A stretch of DNA of 64,000 nt. Origin: Iris pallida (taxonomy: Eukaryota > Streptophyta > Magnoliopsida > Asparagales > Iridaceae). Positions 1-11,454 of the stretch are shown piece by piece. Below the pieces are notes generated by a model, which was given only the letters and a program-made list of their open reading frames with translations, did not search any database and was not told where the DNA came from. Location of the stretch: the NCBI GenBank assembly GCA_029216955.1, contig JANAVB010009599.1, forward strand, positions 1,003,417-1,067,416. The letters run 5' to 3'. Within the stretch, counting starts at the first letter, position 1, and every line of letters starts with the position of its first letter. Position numbers and translations under genes: made by a program.

Positions 1-170
1 TATTGAAAATATCTTAGGTTGTAACTTACTGCCAGTTAAGTCTTGTAAACACTATGATAACCTGTTAAAGATGCAATAATTTCTCCTCGTAATTCTAACT
101 AATCAATGTCTGTCCAGGTTTGACTTCTACACCTGAAAGTAATAATTGGTTGCTTATAGCAAACACGAAA
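1..170. other. Left flank, no gene seen
   Basis: AT-rich sequence before the first LTR. I see no ORF, RNA gene or repeat signature. The last five bases (CGAAA) are the left candidate target duplication of the Gypsy element. Confidence 0.5.
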
Positions 171-2990
171 TGTATGACCCATATTTTTGTTTTGATGTAT
201 ATTAATATATGATTTAAGTCCAATTAATTAAAACCTAATAAACCAATCAGTTAGACTTAACTATCCAGTCTCTTCCCGATCCGCTTTCTCAGCCGCACCC
301 CTTCCTCCCGCCCACGTAAATCTCTCCCTCTCCCCTACACGTAATTACTCCCAGAAACCTCTTTCTCTCCAGAAAGAAATCTACAAAATATCTCACCCCT
401 CCACCTTCACAAAACTCCTTCCACCCCTCTCTATACTCCTCCGACTCCGAAACCGAAGCCGTCCCGACAATTCTCGTGCCGCACCGGTCGATCCAATACC
501 CCTCTCGAGGTGGTTCCGAGACGGCCCTGCTGTTCCCCATCGATCGACCGGTGCCCCCAGGCCGCCACACAACTGCGCCAGGCCCCCGTGCAGTCCCTGC
601 CGCTGTGCTGCGGCGTCCCTGCCGCTGTCCCGTGCGGTGCCTCCGCCGCTGTCTCGCGGCATCCCGTGTGCCGACCAGCAGTCCGCGTGTTCCTTCCGTG
701 CGCGTTCACATGTTTCGCAATCCGTTCCGTGCTCCGTGCACGTTCCGAGTCCGAGGCATCCCCTTGGTACTCCATCACCAACCTGTTGGTAAATTCTCAC
801 CTTCTGTACATATTCACAGAATGCAAAACACTTTCTGCTTCCGACCGGAATTGACAAAATGAAGCTCTGTCAATTCCGAGATAGTTTAGTGTAGTTTCCT
901 AATTAAGTTTTGTAATAATGTTAGTATCTTTTCATTATGACAGTAGAATTATAATTCGGTTGCTTAATAGTAATTAGAGTTTAACCATTTACGTTAAATA
1001 CGAATAACGTATGGTATAATATTATTTTAATTATTATTAGGATTATTGCCATAATTTTACTAACTATTATTAATTATTTGATAAATTTAGCTTCAAAAAA
1101 ATATTTATATATCAATATATACTTAATATAGAAAAATAGTATTTTTATAGGCAAAACTATCTATCTATGTTTTTAGATAAAAATGCTTATTTTCGTAATT
1201 TAACCATTATTTTTATTAATAAATTTTATGGGGATGAAAACTAGAAATAATAACGTCTTTTTCTAATAAAATCGTAATTTTTCTTAAAATAAAGTTTTAC
1301 ATTTTTTTATTATTAAAAATGGTTATTCTTTACTTAAGAAATAGTATTAGTAAAATATTTCGTAAATTTTATTTAGAAAAATATTAAACTAGATTCGAAT
1401 AAATTCCGAGTTTACGCAATAGTCTCTATTAAAATGATTTATGATAAAATTGCTACTATTTTTTATAAATATTCCAAAATATATTAATTTCTGCTCTATT
1501 TACAAAATACTAATAAAAAATAATTTTACCAAAATATTATATAATTAAGTTATTATTTCTCAAATAAAAGGCTAGTGTTTATAATAAACGTAGATATGTT
1601 TAGTTGCTCTTTTAGCTAACCTTTGGAATAAGTCTAAGAACGGATTATATATTAAATATTAGTTCAGAGGAAAATCATAATTTTGGTAAAATATTAATTT
1701 GTTAAATGCAGTTAAAATATTATTTTTTTTCTTATTTTGTGAATAATAGTCAAAATGAATTATTAGTAAAATTGTATTTTTCGTGCATTTGGTAATTACA
1801 TACAAATAATAATTTCTATAATACGATTAAATAGCTATTTTCGTATCCTTAATTATTACGATAAAAATACGTATTTTTACTAAAACGATTATTTTGTCAC
1901 TTAGTATAGTTTATAAAATATACTCTTAAAATATAAATATTTTCTATGTTATTAACAAAATTATGTTATTTTCAACCCGACCAGACTTAGCCCTAATCAA
2001 CTAATTAGTGTTGCCCTTAAGGATTAGAGTGTAGTTGATTCTAACTGCTGAATCTGGTGTTACGATTATTGTAGGTTCGGATTCCTAAACCATAGTCGTT
2101 ATCTTCTAGCTGTTACTTTCCACGCCGAGGATACACCTAAGCCAAGTTTGATATATTTCAGTTTTGTGTTTTATTTAATATTAAATGTATGCATCAGTAT
2201 ATTCATGTATTGTAACGACACTGATTCACAGTAGATCCCTCTCGGATTCTACATCGATTGATGGATTGATTGATTGCCTCATTGTTGACTCATTGACTCG
2301 GGAATTGATTGGGGAAGTAGTATAACGTCTGTGACCAAAGCCATTGTTTTCCGATTGTCTCTCTCGTGCTAACCCCTACCACACAGGGGGTTGAGCCTTA
2401 CCGTATATGATTGTTTTGGCCAGAATGCTAGTATACATATTGCCTCTATCCAGCCGGTCACAGATTCTGTTATATACTCAAAACACTACTGTAGAATTGC
2501 ATCATTATAGTTCCAAAGATATTTCCTGCTGTCTTTTATTATTATTTATCAAAAATATATACTATTTTTAAACTGTCTTGCATTTTATTTTTATATTATT
2601 TAGAATGTTAGATGTGGAAATATGTTTTTTCTCCCTCCTAACTGAAGACCCAACATTTTTAGGTGACTGCGGTGACGAAGATCACGCCTATAGCTCTTTT
2701 TACGGACCTGGTCCGAACCCGAACGAGGTAGCTGAACCAGATCAGGGAACCCCAGAGTTGATTAGTTTATTTTTCTTTTGTTACAAATAAAATCATGTAA
2801 TAAATGAATGTTTGTTGTTTGTATTTATTTTATTTCAGACCAGTTTTCAGGTTAATAAATTATTTTTCTTTCCGCTTTAGTCTTGTCTGCTTGTGTTCAC
2901 TGCTTGATACAGCTTACTGTCGCCGTCTCACAACGGTGCAGGATGGGCATAATCCGACTGGACCCATTACTTTGGGATCGGGTCGTGACA
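171..2990 (+). repeat. 5' LTR of Gypsy element
   Basis: It matches 15334-18101 along its whole length with scattered substitutions and small indels. Bases about 430-860 form a GC- and CpG-rich island in an otherwise very AT-rich LTR. The CT-rich tract at about 295-420 precedes the island. Apparent ORFs inside the island overlap on both strands and are not conserved in reading frame between the LTR copies. Confidence 0.85.
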
Positions 2991-3306
2991 TGTTTTTAGT
3001 GGTTGCCCATGCAGGTCCAGTTATGTAAATTGGTCTAGTCAACTTAGTCTAGACTAGCATGCAGTCCTATAATTTGACCTAGGTCTATGTATGACTTTAG
3101 GAAAACTGACTCTACAACAACTAGAACACCTAATTATTTTCACTCTTTCACAACATAGGGCCGATATTATCTATTTATAATATCTATGTTTGCTTGCTTA
3201 TAGTTTCGTAGGTTATCTTGATTATGTTTGTACCTAACTTTGCTCAGACTAGGTCGATTGTATGATGGTATATTTTACTGTCTATATTATTTTCTAGATT
3301 TTATGT
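2991..3306 (+). other. Gypsy internal start with decayed primer site
   Basis: Just after the LTR, at about 2994-3014, the sequence TTTTTAGTGGTTGCCCATGC resembles the usual TTTTAGTGGTATCAGAGC primer-binding arrangement for initiator Met-tRNA, but the central bases are replaced. The rest is non-coding. The stretch ends at the Copia insertion point, where TATGT (3302-3306) is the left target duplication. Confidence 0.45.
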
Positions 3307-4390
3307 TGTTGGCCCATTGGTCATGGTCAAACCTGATTTTAATAATTGATCAAACTCTGTCTCGATATAAATACAAGGCAATTCAGATGTTTACCTACGA
3401 CGTTTTGGACACTACTCAACGATGGATATCTACTATGTTCAAGACTGAAGCTGTTTGCCATTCAGAATGTATTTCCTTCAAAGTAATATAATTTTTTTAT
3501 TTTATTGAGTCTAGGAATACATTGTACACCAAGTCGTACTGGCAAGTAGGCTGTCCGGAATCGTTTTTCAAAATTACCCTATCCTTTTAAAAAATGACCT
3601 ATGTTTTTAAAAAACATCCTTTTTACAAAAAGCTTCTGAAGGACTTTTCAAAAAGCCAAAATGATTTTTCTCAAAGTCAACTGGCAGAACCCTAGCAGAA
3701 CTCGGCCAGAGTTCGGCCAAGTTGAACGTTATGTGAACGTTTGATTTTGAACTTGGTCAACCTTCAGTTGTGGTTTGTTGCAAAGAGTTCTGTCCGAATT
3801 CTGCCCAACTTCTGTCAGAGTTCTGTCTTTAGAAAAACTATAAATAGAGAAGGATTTCGATCATTTAAAACACCAATTCACTTTCAATCTCTTCTCTTCT
3901 AAAGCTTACATTTTCTCCAAAGAGTTCTCAAAAGCTTTTATTTTCAAATCCCAAGCAAGTTACAATCCTCTAGTCGATTTGCCAGTGCGGTACGGTCTAG
4001 AAGTTTCAGAGCGGTTCTAATCAAAGGCTTGATCGAGGAAATAACTCTTCACAATTGAAGTTGGTCGAGTTCTTCGTATCAAAGCTCGTGTCTGTAGAAG
4101 TTACAAGGACTTCGTAAGAAAACTTGTGGAATTTTCCAATAGTGGATTCAACTCTGGAAGCTAGAGTTCTTCCGACTGGACTAGTCCTCACAAGAGGGAA
4201 ACCAGTATATATCTCGGTATTTGCGTTTGCATTCTGATCACTTTTTATTACTGTCATTTACTTTATGATTATTTTTATATCTTTATATCTGTGATCTAAC
4301 TGCTAATGAGATTTTTTAATTAGCAATATTCCGCTGCCTACTCTATTCACCCCCCTCTAGAGTATTCTGCTTTACGATTTCGTTCCTACA
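3307..4390 (+). repeat. 5' LTR of SIRE-like Copia
   Basis: It starts TGTTGGCCCATTGG and ends CGTTCCTACA, and is repeated at 11455-12523. A TATA-like ACTATAAATAGAG at about 3836-3848 followed by a CT-rich leader is the probable promoter. The LTR contains short GAACTCGGCCAGAGTTCGGCC inverted words that also appear before the extra ORF at about 9740-9780. Confidence 0.88.
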
Positions 4391-4392
4391 AT

Positions 4393-4404
4393 TGGTATCA
4401 GAGC
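4393..4404 (+). promoter_or_regulatory. Primer-binding site (initiator Met-tRNA)
   Basis: TGGTATCAGAGC lies two bases after the 5' LTR end. This is the classic plant retrotransposon site complementary to the 3' end of initiator methionine tRNA, used to prime minus-strand synthesis. Confidence 0.93.
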
Positions 4405-4473
4405 GGGTTATACAGGTAAAGCAAGGTAAAATTACAGTTATATTCAATTGTTATATAGATCACAACATTACAC

Positions 4474-6280
4474 ATGGCAACTGTGAAATTCATAAGTGAA
4501 GGTCAAGCCACAAACAGACCTCCACTGTTTGACGGCACAAATTACACTTAATGGAAAACACGTATGAGTTTCTTTCTGAAATCTCTTGATTTTGACTTAT
4601 GGTCTGTAGTTATTGATGGCTATAAAAAGCCCCCTCGTATTAATGTTGATGGATTTTTAGTTGAAAAACTCCATGACAAATATACAGAGGAGGAAAAAAA
4701 GGCCAGTCTTGACGCACGTGCTATTAACGCTTTATTTTGTATTTTAGACAGAACTGAATTCAACAGGGTGTCCACTTGCACAACATCAAGCTAAGTGTAG
4801 AAACTTTTCGAAGTAACCTACGAATGAACAACACAAGTCAAGGAGTCAAAGATCAGCAGACTTACTCAGGAGTACGAGGCGTTCAAAATGAAGCCAAGTG
4901 AATCAGTCACTCAGATGTTTACAAGATTCTTGGATATTATAAATCCTTTGTCTTCACTAGGCAAGGATTATAGTAACCATGAGAAGATTCGCAAACTTCT
5001 ACGAGATCTTACAAAGAACTGGATTCCAAAGGCTACAACAATCATTGAAGGAAATGACCTCTCAACATTGTTTCTGGAAATACTCATGGGTAAGCTACTC
5101 ACTCACGAGTTAGAACTTTAAGACTTTGAAGATGCTACACCAAAGGAGAAGTCAGAAAAGTCGATCGCTCTCAAGGCTCAACATAGAAGAACTGTCGAAG
5201 ACTACTTTGATGACAGCGACTCCGACTCTGAAGATCAAGCTCTTCTGGTAAGAAAATTCAAGAAGTTCATGAGATTTAACACAAGAACAAAGGACAGCAA
5301 CAACAACGACGAGGAAGATCCTATTTGCTATGGATGCAAGAAGAAAGGACACATGAAGAAAGATTATCCCACAGCATTATCATCAAAGAAAAGCAAGCAA
5401 ATATGACAAAGGTTACCTGAAGAAATCTATATCAAGAAGTACGCCAATACAAGCATATGGCATAAAAGTGAAGCCAGTGACTCAGAAGACGAACAATCAG
5501 ATGACGCTGCAAATGTATGCTTGATGGCTTGCGATGAGGTAACCACTAATCCTCTATTTGACCCTTATGATAATTTTACCTTTGAGCAACTAGGAGAGGC
5601 TTTCAGTGACCTGCTAAATGATTATAGGAAACTGCATAGTAAATATGAAACCTCTAAGAAGGTACTCAAAGAGTACAAAGCTGAAATAGGAAGACTTACC
5701 GACCTACTAGATCATGTTAGAGATAATGACTCTTCAAATGAGTCTGGTGAGCTTTCATCTATTAAGTTGTTGTTACAGGAGACTGTTAAGCTATCCGAAA
5801 AAAAAGACCAAACTATTATCCAGTTAAAGGAAGACCTATCTAAGGAGAGAAAGAGTCTCCAGTATGCACAGGTCAGATTAGAATCACTCACATCTGACTA
5901 TACTAGATTATATGGACACTTCCAAAAAGTTGGAAATTAGTTCAAGAAAACGGCCTGAAGTTGCTGCTTCCTATTCTAACACGTGTCAATTACCGAATCA
6001 TCGGAACACAACATTGTCAGACCAAACCATACCAAAACTATGCCCAAGAAGACAAATAGGCATGCATTCTTCTATACTAGAAAACCAAAACCTACCAATC
6101 ATGCACCTCACACTACTTTCAACACTTAATATGCTAAATGTCATTATTGTGGCCTCATTGGTCATATATCTTCTGCATGTAGAATCAGAAAGTTAGTAGA
6201 TTTAAATGTTTATGCATGGATACCAAAAACTAACCAGTCAGGACCCTACAAGAAATGGGTACCAAGAATTTCATCTGCAA
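4474..6280 (+). pseudogene. Copia gag (nucleocapsid) region, broken
   Basis: The ATG at 4474 opens a gag frame with an early stop about 25 codons in (TAA before WKTRM), a frameshift near 4785 and a stop near 5120. Gag forms the virus-like particle and packages element RNA. A zinc knuckle at about 5326-5370 reads CYGCKKKGHMKKDYP, so the last ligand cysteine is replaced by tyrosine. A 139-residue segment (5521-5940) is acidic and coiled-coil-like, as in SIRE gags. A second knuckle at about 6138-6180 (CHYCGLIGHISSAC) keeps all four ligands but sits in another frame. The protein cannot be made intact from this copy. Confidence 0.85.
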
Positions 6281-6285
6281 ATTGT

Positions 6286-6660
6286 TTTGTAGGTGGGACC
6301 TCCTTCACATGCTAGGAGCAAATGGATCCTCGATAGCGGTTGCTCACGGCACATGACCGGTGATGCTTCATTAGTCGCAACACTGTCAAAGAGGAATAAA
6401 GAAGGATACGTCTCCTTCGGTAATAATTTAAGAGGGTACATAATCGATATCGGTGATATTGGTAAGGCTCCCTATCTAGTGATTAAAGATGTTTGTCTAG
6501 TTACCGAGTTAAAATATAATCTGCTCAGCATAAGCCATTTAGCTGATCACGGTTATGATATTAACTTCGTCAAAGATAAATGTACTATAGTTGATAGTTC
6601 AACTGGTAGTACTATATTTGAAGGTATTATGGAAGACAACATATATGATTTTTATTTTTA
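6286..6660 (+). pseudogene. Copia aspartic protease domain
   Basis: The open segment contains the active-site motif LDSGCSRHMTGD at about 6328-6363, followed by LLSISHLADHGYDINF, the usual protease-to-integrase linker of Copia polyproteins. The domain cleaves the polyprotein. It is joined to gag out of frame and ends in a stop before the integrase zinc-binding region, so it is part of the dead polyprotein. Confidence 0.85.
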
Positions 6661-6687
6661 GAAGATGCTAACAAAGCAGGTTGATGT

Positions 6688-7680
6688 TTGATGGCCAAAA
6701 GCATTGAGAGTCAACTATGGCATATGAGACTCGGTCATACAAACATGGATACAATTTCAAGACTATCTACAAAGATGTTGGTACACGGCTTACCGGACAT
6801 TTCTTTCAAGAAGGATACGGTATGTAGTGAATGTAAAAAGAACAAAGCTACCAAATCCGCATTCAAATCTAAGAACGCTGTAAGTACCACTTAACCTTTA
6901 CAACAGTTGTATATGGACTTATTTGGACCCAGTAGAATTGCTAGTCTAGGTGGTAAGTTATATGCATTTGTCATTATAGATGATTTCTCTAGATATACAT
7001 GGGTTTATTTTCTTGCACGCAAGAACGATACATTATCAGAATTCGTCACCTTTTGGAAGAAAGTACAGAATGAAAAAGGGTTCATGATTACTCGCATTCG
7101 TAGTGATTATGGCGGCGAATTTGAGAATGCAGAATTCAAGTAATTTTGTGACACATACGGTTATCTGCATGAATTCTCTTGCCCTAGGACTCCGCAACAA
7201 CATAGGGTTGTGGAACGTAAGAACAGAACTCTATCTGAAATAGCTAAAGTAATGTTAAATCATTTTAGTCTACCTAGATACTTATGGACTAAAGCTGTAA
7301 ATACAGCATGCTATATTCTCAATAGGGTTCTAATTCGACATATATCGAAGAAGACTCCCTATGAACTATGGTTTGATAGAATACCAAATGTTTCATATTT
7401 TAAGATCTTTGGTTGTAAATGTTTTATTCTTAATACTAAAGATAATTTGAGTAAATTTGATGAAAAGGCCGATGAAGGTATATTTTTAGGTTACGCAGCA
7501 AAGAGCAAAGGATATAGAGTCTTCAACAAAAGAACTATAATCATCGAAGAATCTATCAATGTCAAGTTTGATGAGCTAAATCAACACTTAGACGATGATG
7601 ACAATGAAGACTTAATCACACCAAGTACTGCTACTGCAAAACATTTACACAAAGATGCAAAACCATCACATCAGGCATAA
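6688..7680 (+). pseudogene. Copia integrase region
   Basis: It begins with the GAG-pre-integrase zinc-binding segment (LWHMRLGH ... CSEC), then the catalytic core: MDLFGP with the first Asp, RSDYGGEF with the second Asp (the family usually has RSDHGGEF), and VVERKNRTL with the Glu. It ends with the conserved FGCKCF and GIFLGY segments. The enzyme would insert element cDNA into host DNA. Stops near 6893 and 7141 split it into three open pieces. All three DDE residues survive. Confidence 0.88.
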
Positions 7681-7736
7681 ATGAACCTCCAAGCAAAGAA
7701 GCCGGAACTAGCAATCTTGAGACTACACCAAAAGAG

Positions 7737-9385
7737 ATGAGATTCTTGGCTAATCATCTAAAGGACTTGGCAATTGGTGAGATTACCAAGGGTGTAAGTA
7801 CTCGTTCATCGAATAAAGATATAGCTTCTTGTGTTGCTTTTGTCTCGCAGTTTGAACCCAAAAATATTGATGAAGCATGTAGTGATAATTTTTGGTTAGA
7901 TGCTATACAAGAGGAATTCAACCAATTCGAACGGAATCAAGTTTGGGAACTTGTTCCCAAGCCCATTGATCATCCGGTCATTGGCACCCGACGGGTATTC
8001 CGAAATAAACTGAACGAGAATGGTTTAGTGACTCGTAATAAGGCTCGACTCGTAGCTCAAGGATACAATCAAGAAGAATGTATCGACTACGATGAGACTT
8101 ATGCCCCAGTTGCGAGATTAGAATACATTCACATGTTACGTGCATTTGCATATTTTCATAATTTTAAGTTATTTCAAATAGATATCAAAAGCGCATTTTT
8201 AAATGGTTTTATAAAAGAAAAGTTTATGTAGCTCAACCTCCCGGTTTTACTGATTTCAAATTTCTTGAATATGTTTTCAAGTTGAAAAAAGCCTTATACG
8301 GTTTGAAATAAGTCCCTCGTGCTTGGTACTATCGTCTAAGCTCGTTTCTACATGATAACAGTTTTTCAAAGGGAAAGGTTGACACTACATTATTTATAAA
8401 ATTTTTGAATAATAATATTCTTTTGATTCAAGTCTATGTAGATAATATTATTTTTGGATCTACTGATGAATCTCTTTGTCAAGAATTTTCAAAGTGTATG
8501 CAGAATGAGTTTAAGATGAGCATGATGTGAGAGCTGAAATTCTTTCTCGGACTGCAAATCAAACAAACCAACAATGGGACGTTCATAAATCAAGCAAAGT
8601 ACACAAAGGATCTATAAAAGAAGTTCGACATGGAAGTAGTCAAGCCACTTAGCACTCCAATGGCGACATCAACCAAGCTTGATATTGATGAACAAGGTAA
8701 ACCTGTCGACATACGTAAGTATCGAGGTATGTTCGGTAGCTTACTATATTTAACAGCTAGTCGACCAGACATTATGTTTAGTGTTTGTCTACGTGCACGC
8801 TTTCAAGCAAACCCTAAGGAATCACATCTGTATAGTTAAGCGTATCTTTCGATACCTTAAAGGCACTTCTTCTGTCGGCTTATGGTATCCGAAAACTACG
8901 TCATTTGACCTAACCAGTTATTCTGATGCAGATTTTGCCGGATGCAAGGTAGATAGAAAAAGCACTAGCGGCACATGTCATTTCCTAGAAAAAGCTCTAG
9001 TCTCTTGGTTTAGTAAAAAGCAAAATTCTGTTGAATTATCAACAACCGAGGCTGAGTATATCGCCGTAGGACATTGTACACAAATTTTGTGGATGAAGCA
9101 AACTTTAGAAGACTATGGATTGCATTTTACACACATACCCTATTTTCTGTGACAATACTAGTTCTATTAATTTGACTTAAGAATCCAGTATGTCACTCTC
9201 GTACTAAACATATCGAGATTACACTATCACTTTCTTAGAGATCATCAACAAAATGGAGATATAGACCTTGTATACATAGACACACAGAATCAATTAGCTG
9301 ACATACTCACAAAACCTCTAGCGGAAGATCGTTTCAATTATTTACGTCGAGAATTAGGAATTTTAGATATCAATAATATTAATTA
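7737..9385 (+). pseudogene. Copia reverse transcriptase and RNase H
   Basis: The RT core is recognisable: WELVPKP, KARLVAQGYNQEECIDYDETYAPVA, and FQIDIKSAFLNG with the first catalytic Asp. The catalytic box reads YVDNIIFG, so the second Asp of YVDD is Asn. RNase H follows (SYSDADFAGCKVDRKSTSG, LSTTEAEYIA, then HIPYF). There is a frameshift at about 8229, stops at about 8310, 8529 and 8618, and a frameshift near 8839. The last part (9150-9385) decays into many stops. Copying of RNA to DNA by this protein is not possible. Confidence 0.87.
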
Positions 9386-9680
9386 ATTTTATTTTATTAA
9401 TTAATTTATTCGATACTCAATAACTATTTTCGAGACAAGCCTAAAAAGAGTATGTCTGTCACCACGACTACGGTCGAAGCGAAGCGGTACTTAAGAGGTT
9501 CTCCGGTGAACCTCCGTTAGCTGGGACAGTACTCCTACAGCTAATCTGAGACAGATACTGAGTAAAGAATATTAATTTATAAAATAATATTAATTATATT
9601 ATTTTAAGATTTAAAATTACTAAACTCTGAATTAAACATTTGAAACAAATTAATAAAAAAGATGTGGCTTCATTATTATT

Positions 9681-9722
<42 letters not shown>

Positions 9723-9780
9723 CCAAGAAACCCTTGGCGAATTTGGCCCGAGTTCGGTCCGAATTCGGCCAGAGTTCGGC
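9386..9780 (+). other. Spacer after Copia pol, with (TA)n
   Basis: Non-coding AT-rich stretch with a (TA)18 tract at 9686-9721, followed by a G/C-rich segment of repeated GAGTTCGG / GAATTCGG words at about 9740-9782 that resemble words in this element's LTR. Apparent ORFs across the TA tract are artefacts. Confidence 0.7.
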
Positions 9781-9783
9781 TGG

Positions 9784-9796
9784 GTATATATATGCA
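9784..9796 (+). promoter_or_regulatory. Possible internal TATA box before the extra ORF
   Basis: GTATATATATGCAC lies about 220 bases before the ATG of the extra ORF. A CT-rich leader and CAAAC-type words follow. It could drive a separate transcript of the 3' ORF, but (TA)-rich DNA nearby makes chance likely. Confidence 0.3.
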
Positions 9797-10015
9797 CCAG
9801 TCAGAACACGAGGCCCCCTTTACTTCATTCTTCGAAACATCATCAAAACAGCAGCAGCCGTGCCCCCTAAACCCTAGTTCGTCTCCACCTTCCTTCTTCC
9901 AATCCGTATGGGGATCTTCGTCCAAACTTTGGATTCATGCGGAGAATTTTATCCTCTACAGTATATCCCATTCTCGAAAGGTATAAATCCTTCTCTCCTC
10001 CACTTTCCAATTGTT

Positions 10016-11001
10016 ATGGTTTCTAGATTTTGGGATAGAATACCTAAGGGATTCAATCCTTTCAAGAGGAAGAAGACCAATGCCAGTGAAGAGGCATCGT
10101 CTTCGGATCCGCATAATGGATTCCCTCTTTTCTTCGGTCCAATCGGATGACGCTGCATCGGACGAGTTTTACTTCAAAACTCCCGACCAAGCCCTATTGT
10201 GGTATACCGATTTCATTATGCGTAATATTTATACCGGATCTCCGATTAAAATGGACTGCCTTTCCCGACCACCATCCTTACTTTGAGGCATTAGGGTTAC
10301 AACACTTTGTTCTTTTATAATTCCCTATAGGTACTAATGTCATTAGATAATTTTACTGTAATTTTGTGTTAGATACTTTAACCGCGAAGAACACGTGTCG
10401 GAAGGATAGATATCGAGTTTACTGATAAAACGTTAGCGGAAATCCTTGGTATTCCAAACAAAGGTGCCACACTCGGATGACATCCATTGATTTCTATTTC
10501 CCCTGATGGTACGACTCTCGTTAGTTTCAAGAATGAGCTTGTGCACCCGCACGTGCTCATCTTGGAAAGTTCAAGGCCAATAACTTGAACTTGTTTAACT
10601 ACGAATTACATTGCATCATCTATTCCACTGTACTTCCAAAATCCACTTCCAAAGATGATGTCACTGCACTTAAGCTTTCTGCTCTATATCACATTCTTAA
10701 GGGGATTCATTTTTCTGCCCCTAAGACTATCATTCAGATGATGGGTAGATGTCGCGGAAGAGACCGCAACCTCTCTTATGCGATGATCATCCCACGCATC
10801 TTTCAGAGATTTGACATTGACCTATCCACTTGTGCTGTTGACCCTGAGCCCAAGTTCCTCAAACTCTCTCGTCGCAGCATTGCCACTGTTCCTCCACCTA
10901 CTGCACCTGCTCCTCCTGTACCTACTCCCATAGCACCTGGTCCCATAACCTGGAACCGAGTCATGTCACGGAACTCATGTTTCCTGGAAGTGTCAATATA
11001 A
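10016..11001 (+). pseudogene. Extra 3' ORF of the Copia element, plant transposon-protein-like
   Basis: This is a coding region between pol and the 3' LTR, the position where SIRE-type elements carry an additional (env-like) ORF. It starts MVSRFWDRIPKGFNPFKRKK and shifts frame near 10150. It continues with DEFYFKTPDQALLWYTDFI, then IDIEFTDKTLAEILGIPNKG at about 10410-10465, LHCIIYSTVLPKST, and NLSYAMIIPRIFQRFDIDLS, and ends in a proline-rich tail. The ILGIPN(K/E)G and MIIPRIFQ(R/H)F segments recall the family annotated as putative plant transposon protein, so I infer it belongs there. I see no signal peptide or membrane segment, so nothing supports an envelope role. Frameshifts and one stop (about 10480) break it. 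Confidence 0.55.
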
Positions 11002-11440
11002 AATATCAGTCTAAATATGTAACATCTGGGACTCTTAATAGACACATGTTTTTTTTGACTCAGTTAGGCATATGTTTCATTTAGTTCACTTATTCAGCTC
11101 AACATTTTATTTGTTTCAGCTTTATTATAGCATTATCTCTCTTTTTATGCTTCCATATAAACTGCCTGTGACAATACCATGCCTGTGTTGTTTATATAAT
11201 ATTTCTTATACCATGCCTGTGATGAATGTCTTATCTATTTTTTTGTGTTTCTTCACTGTGTGTTACTTATGCATTTATTGTGGGGGAGCTTTCCCTTTTG
11301 CAATTATTTTGCTAAGTGAAAACGGAGAAGAAATAGGATCTAACATCTTCATGAATGCAGGTTATGAACAATTTTTCTTTTACACATTTTTTGAATTGAT
11401 CCATAATCAGATGTTATATCGGCACGGTTTGTCAATTATC
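11002..11440 (+). other. 3' untranslated part of SIRE-like Copia
   Basis: AT-rich and T-rich non-coding stretch between the extra ORF and the purine tract. A long frame that continues into the LTR has no recognisable domain and is not a gene. Confidence 0.6.
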
Positions 11441-11454
11441 AAAATGGGGGAGAT
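11441..11454 (+). promoter_or_regulatory. Polypurine tract
   Basis: AAAATGGGGGAGAT lies immediately before the 3' LTR start TGTTGG. It primes plus-strand DNA synthesis in LTR elements. Confidence 0.85.

Noticed and set aside
289..862. Several overlapping 90-150 codon frames on both strands in the GC-rich LTR island
   Set aside because: Frames overlap each other, are not kept in the second LTR copy (15555-16033) and show only composition-driven Arg/Pro/Ser-rich text.
4393..4404. tRNA gene
   Set aside because: Only the 12-base complement of a tRNA 3' end is present, so this is a primer-binding site and not a tRNA gene.
10016..11001. Envelope (env) protein of an endogenous retrovirus
   Set aside because: Position is env-like, but no signal peptide, cleavage site or membrane anchor is visible. 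The sequence fits a plant transposon-associated family better.
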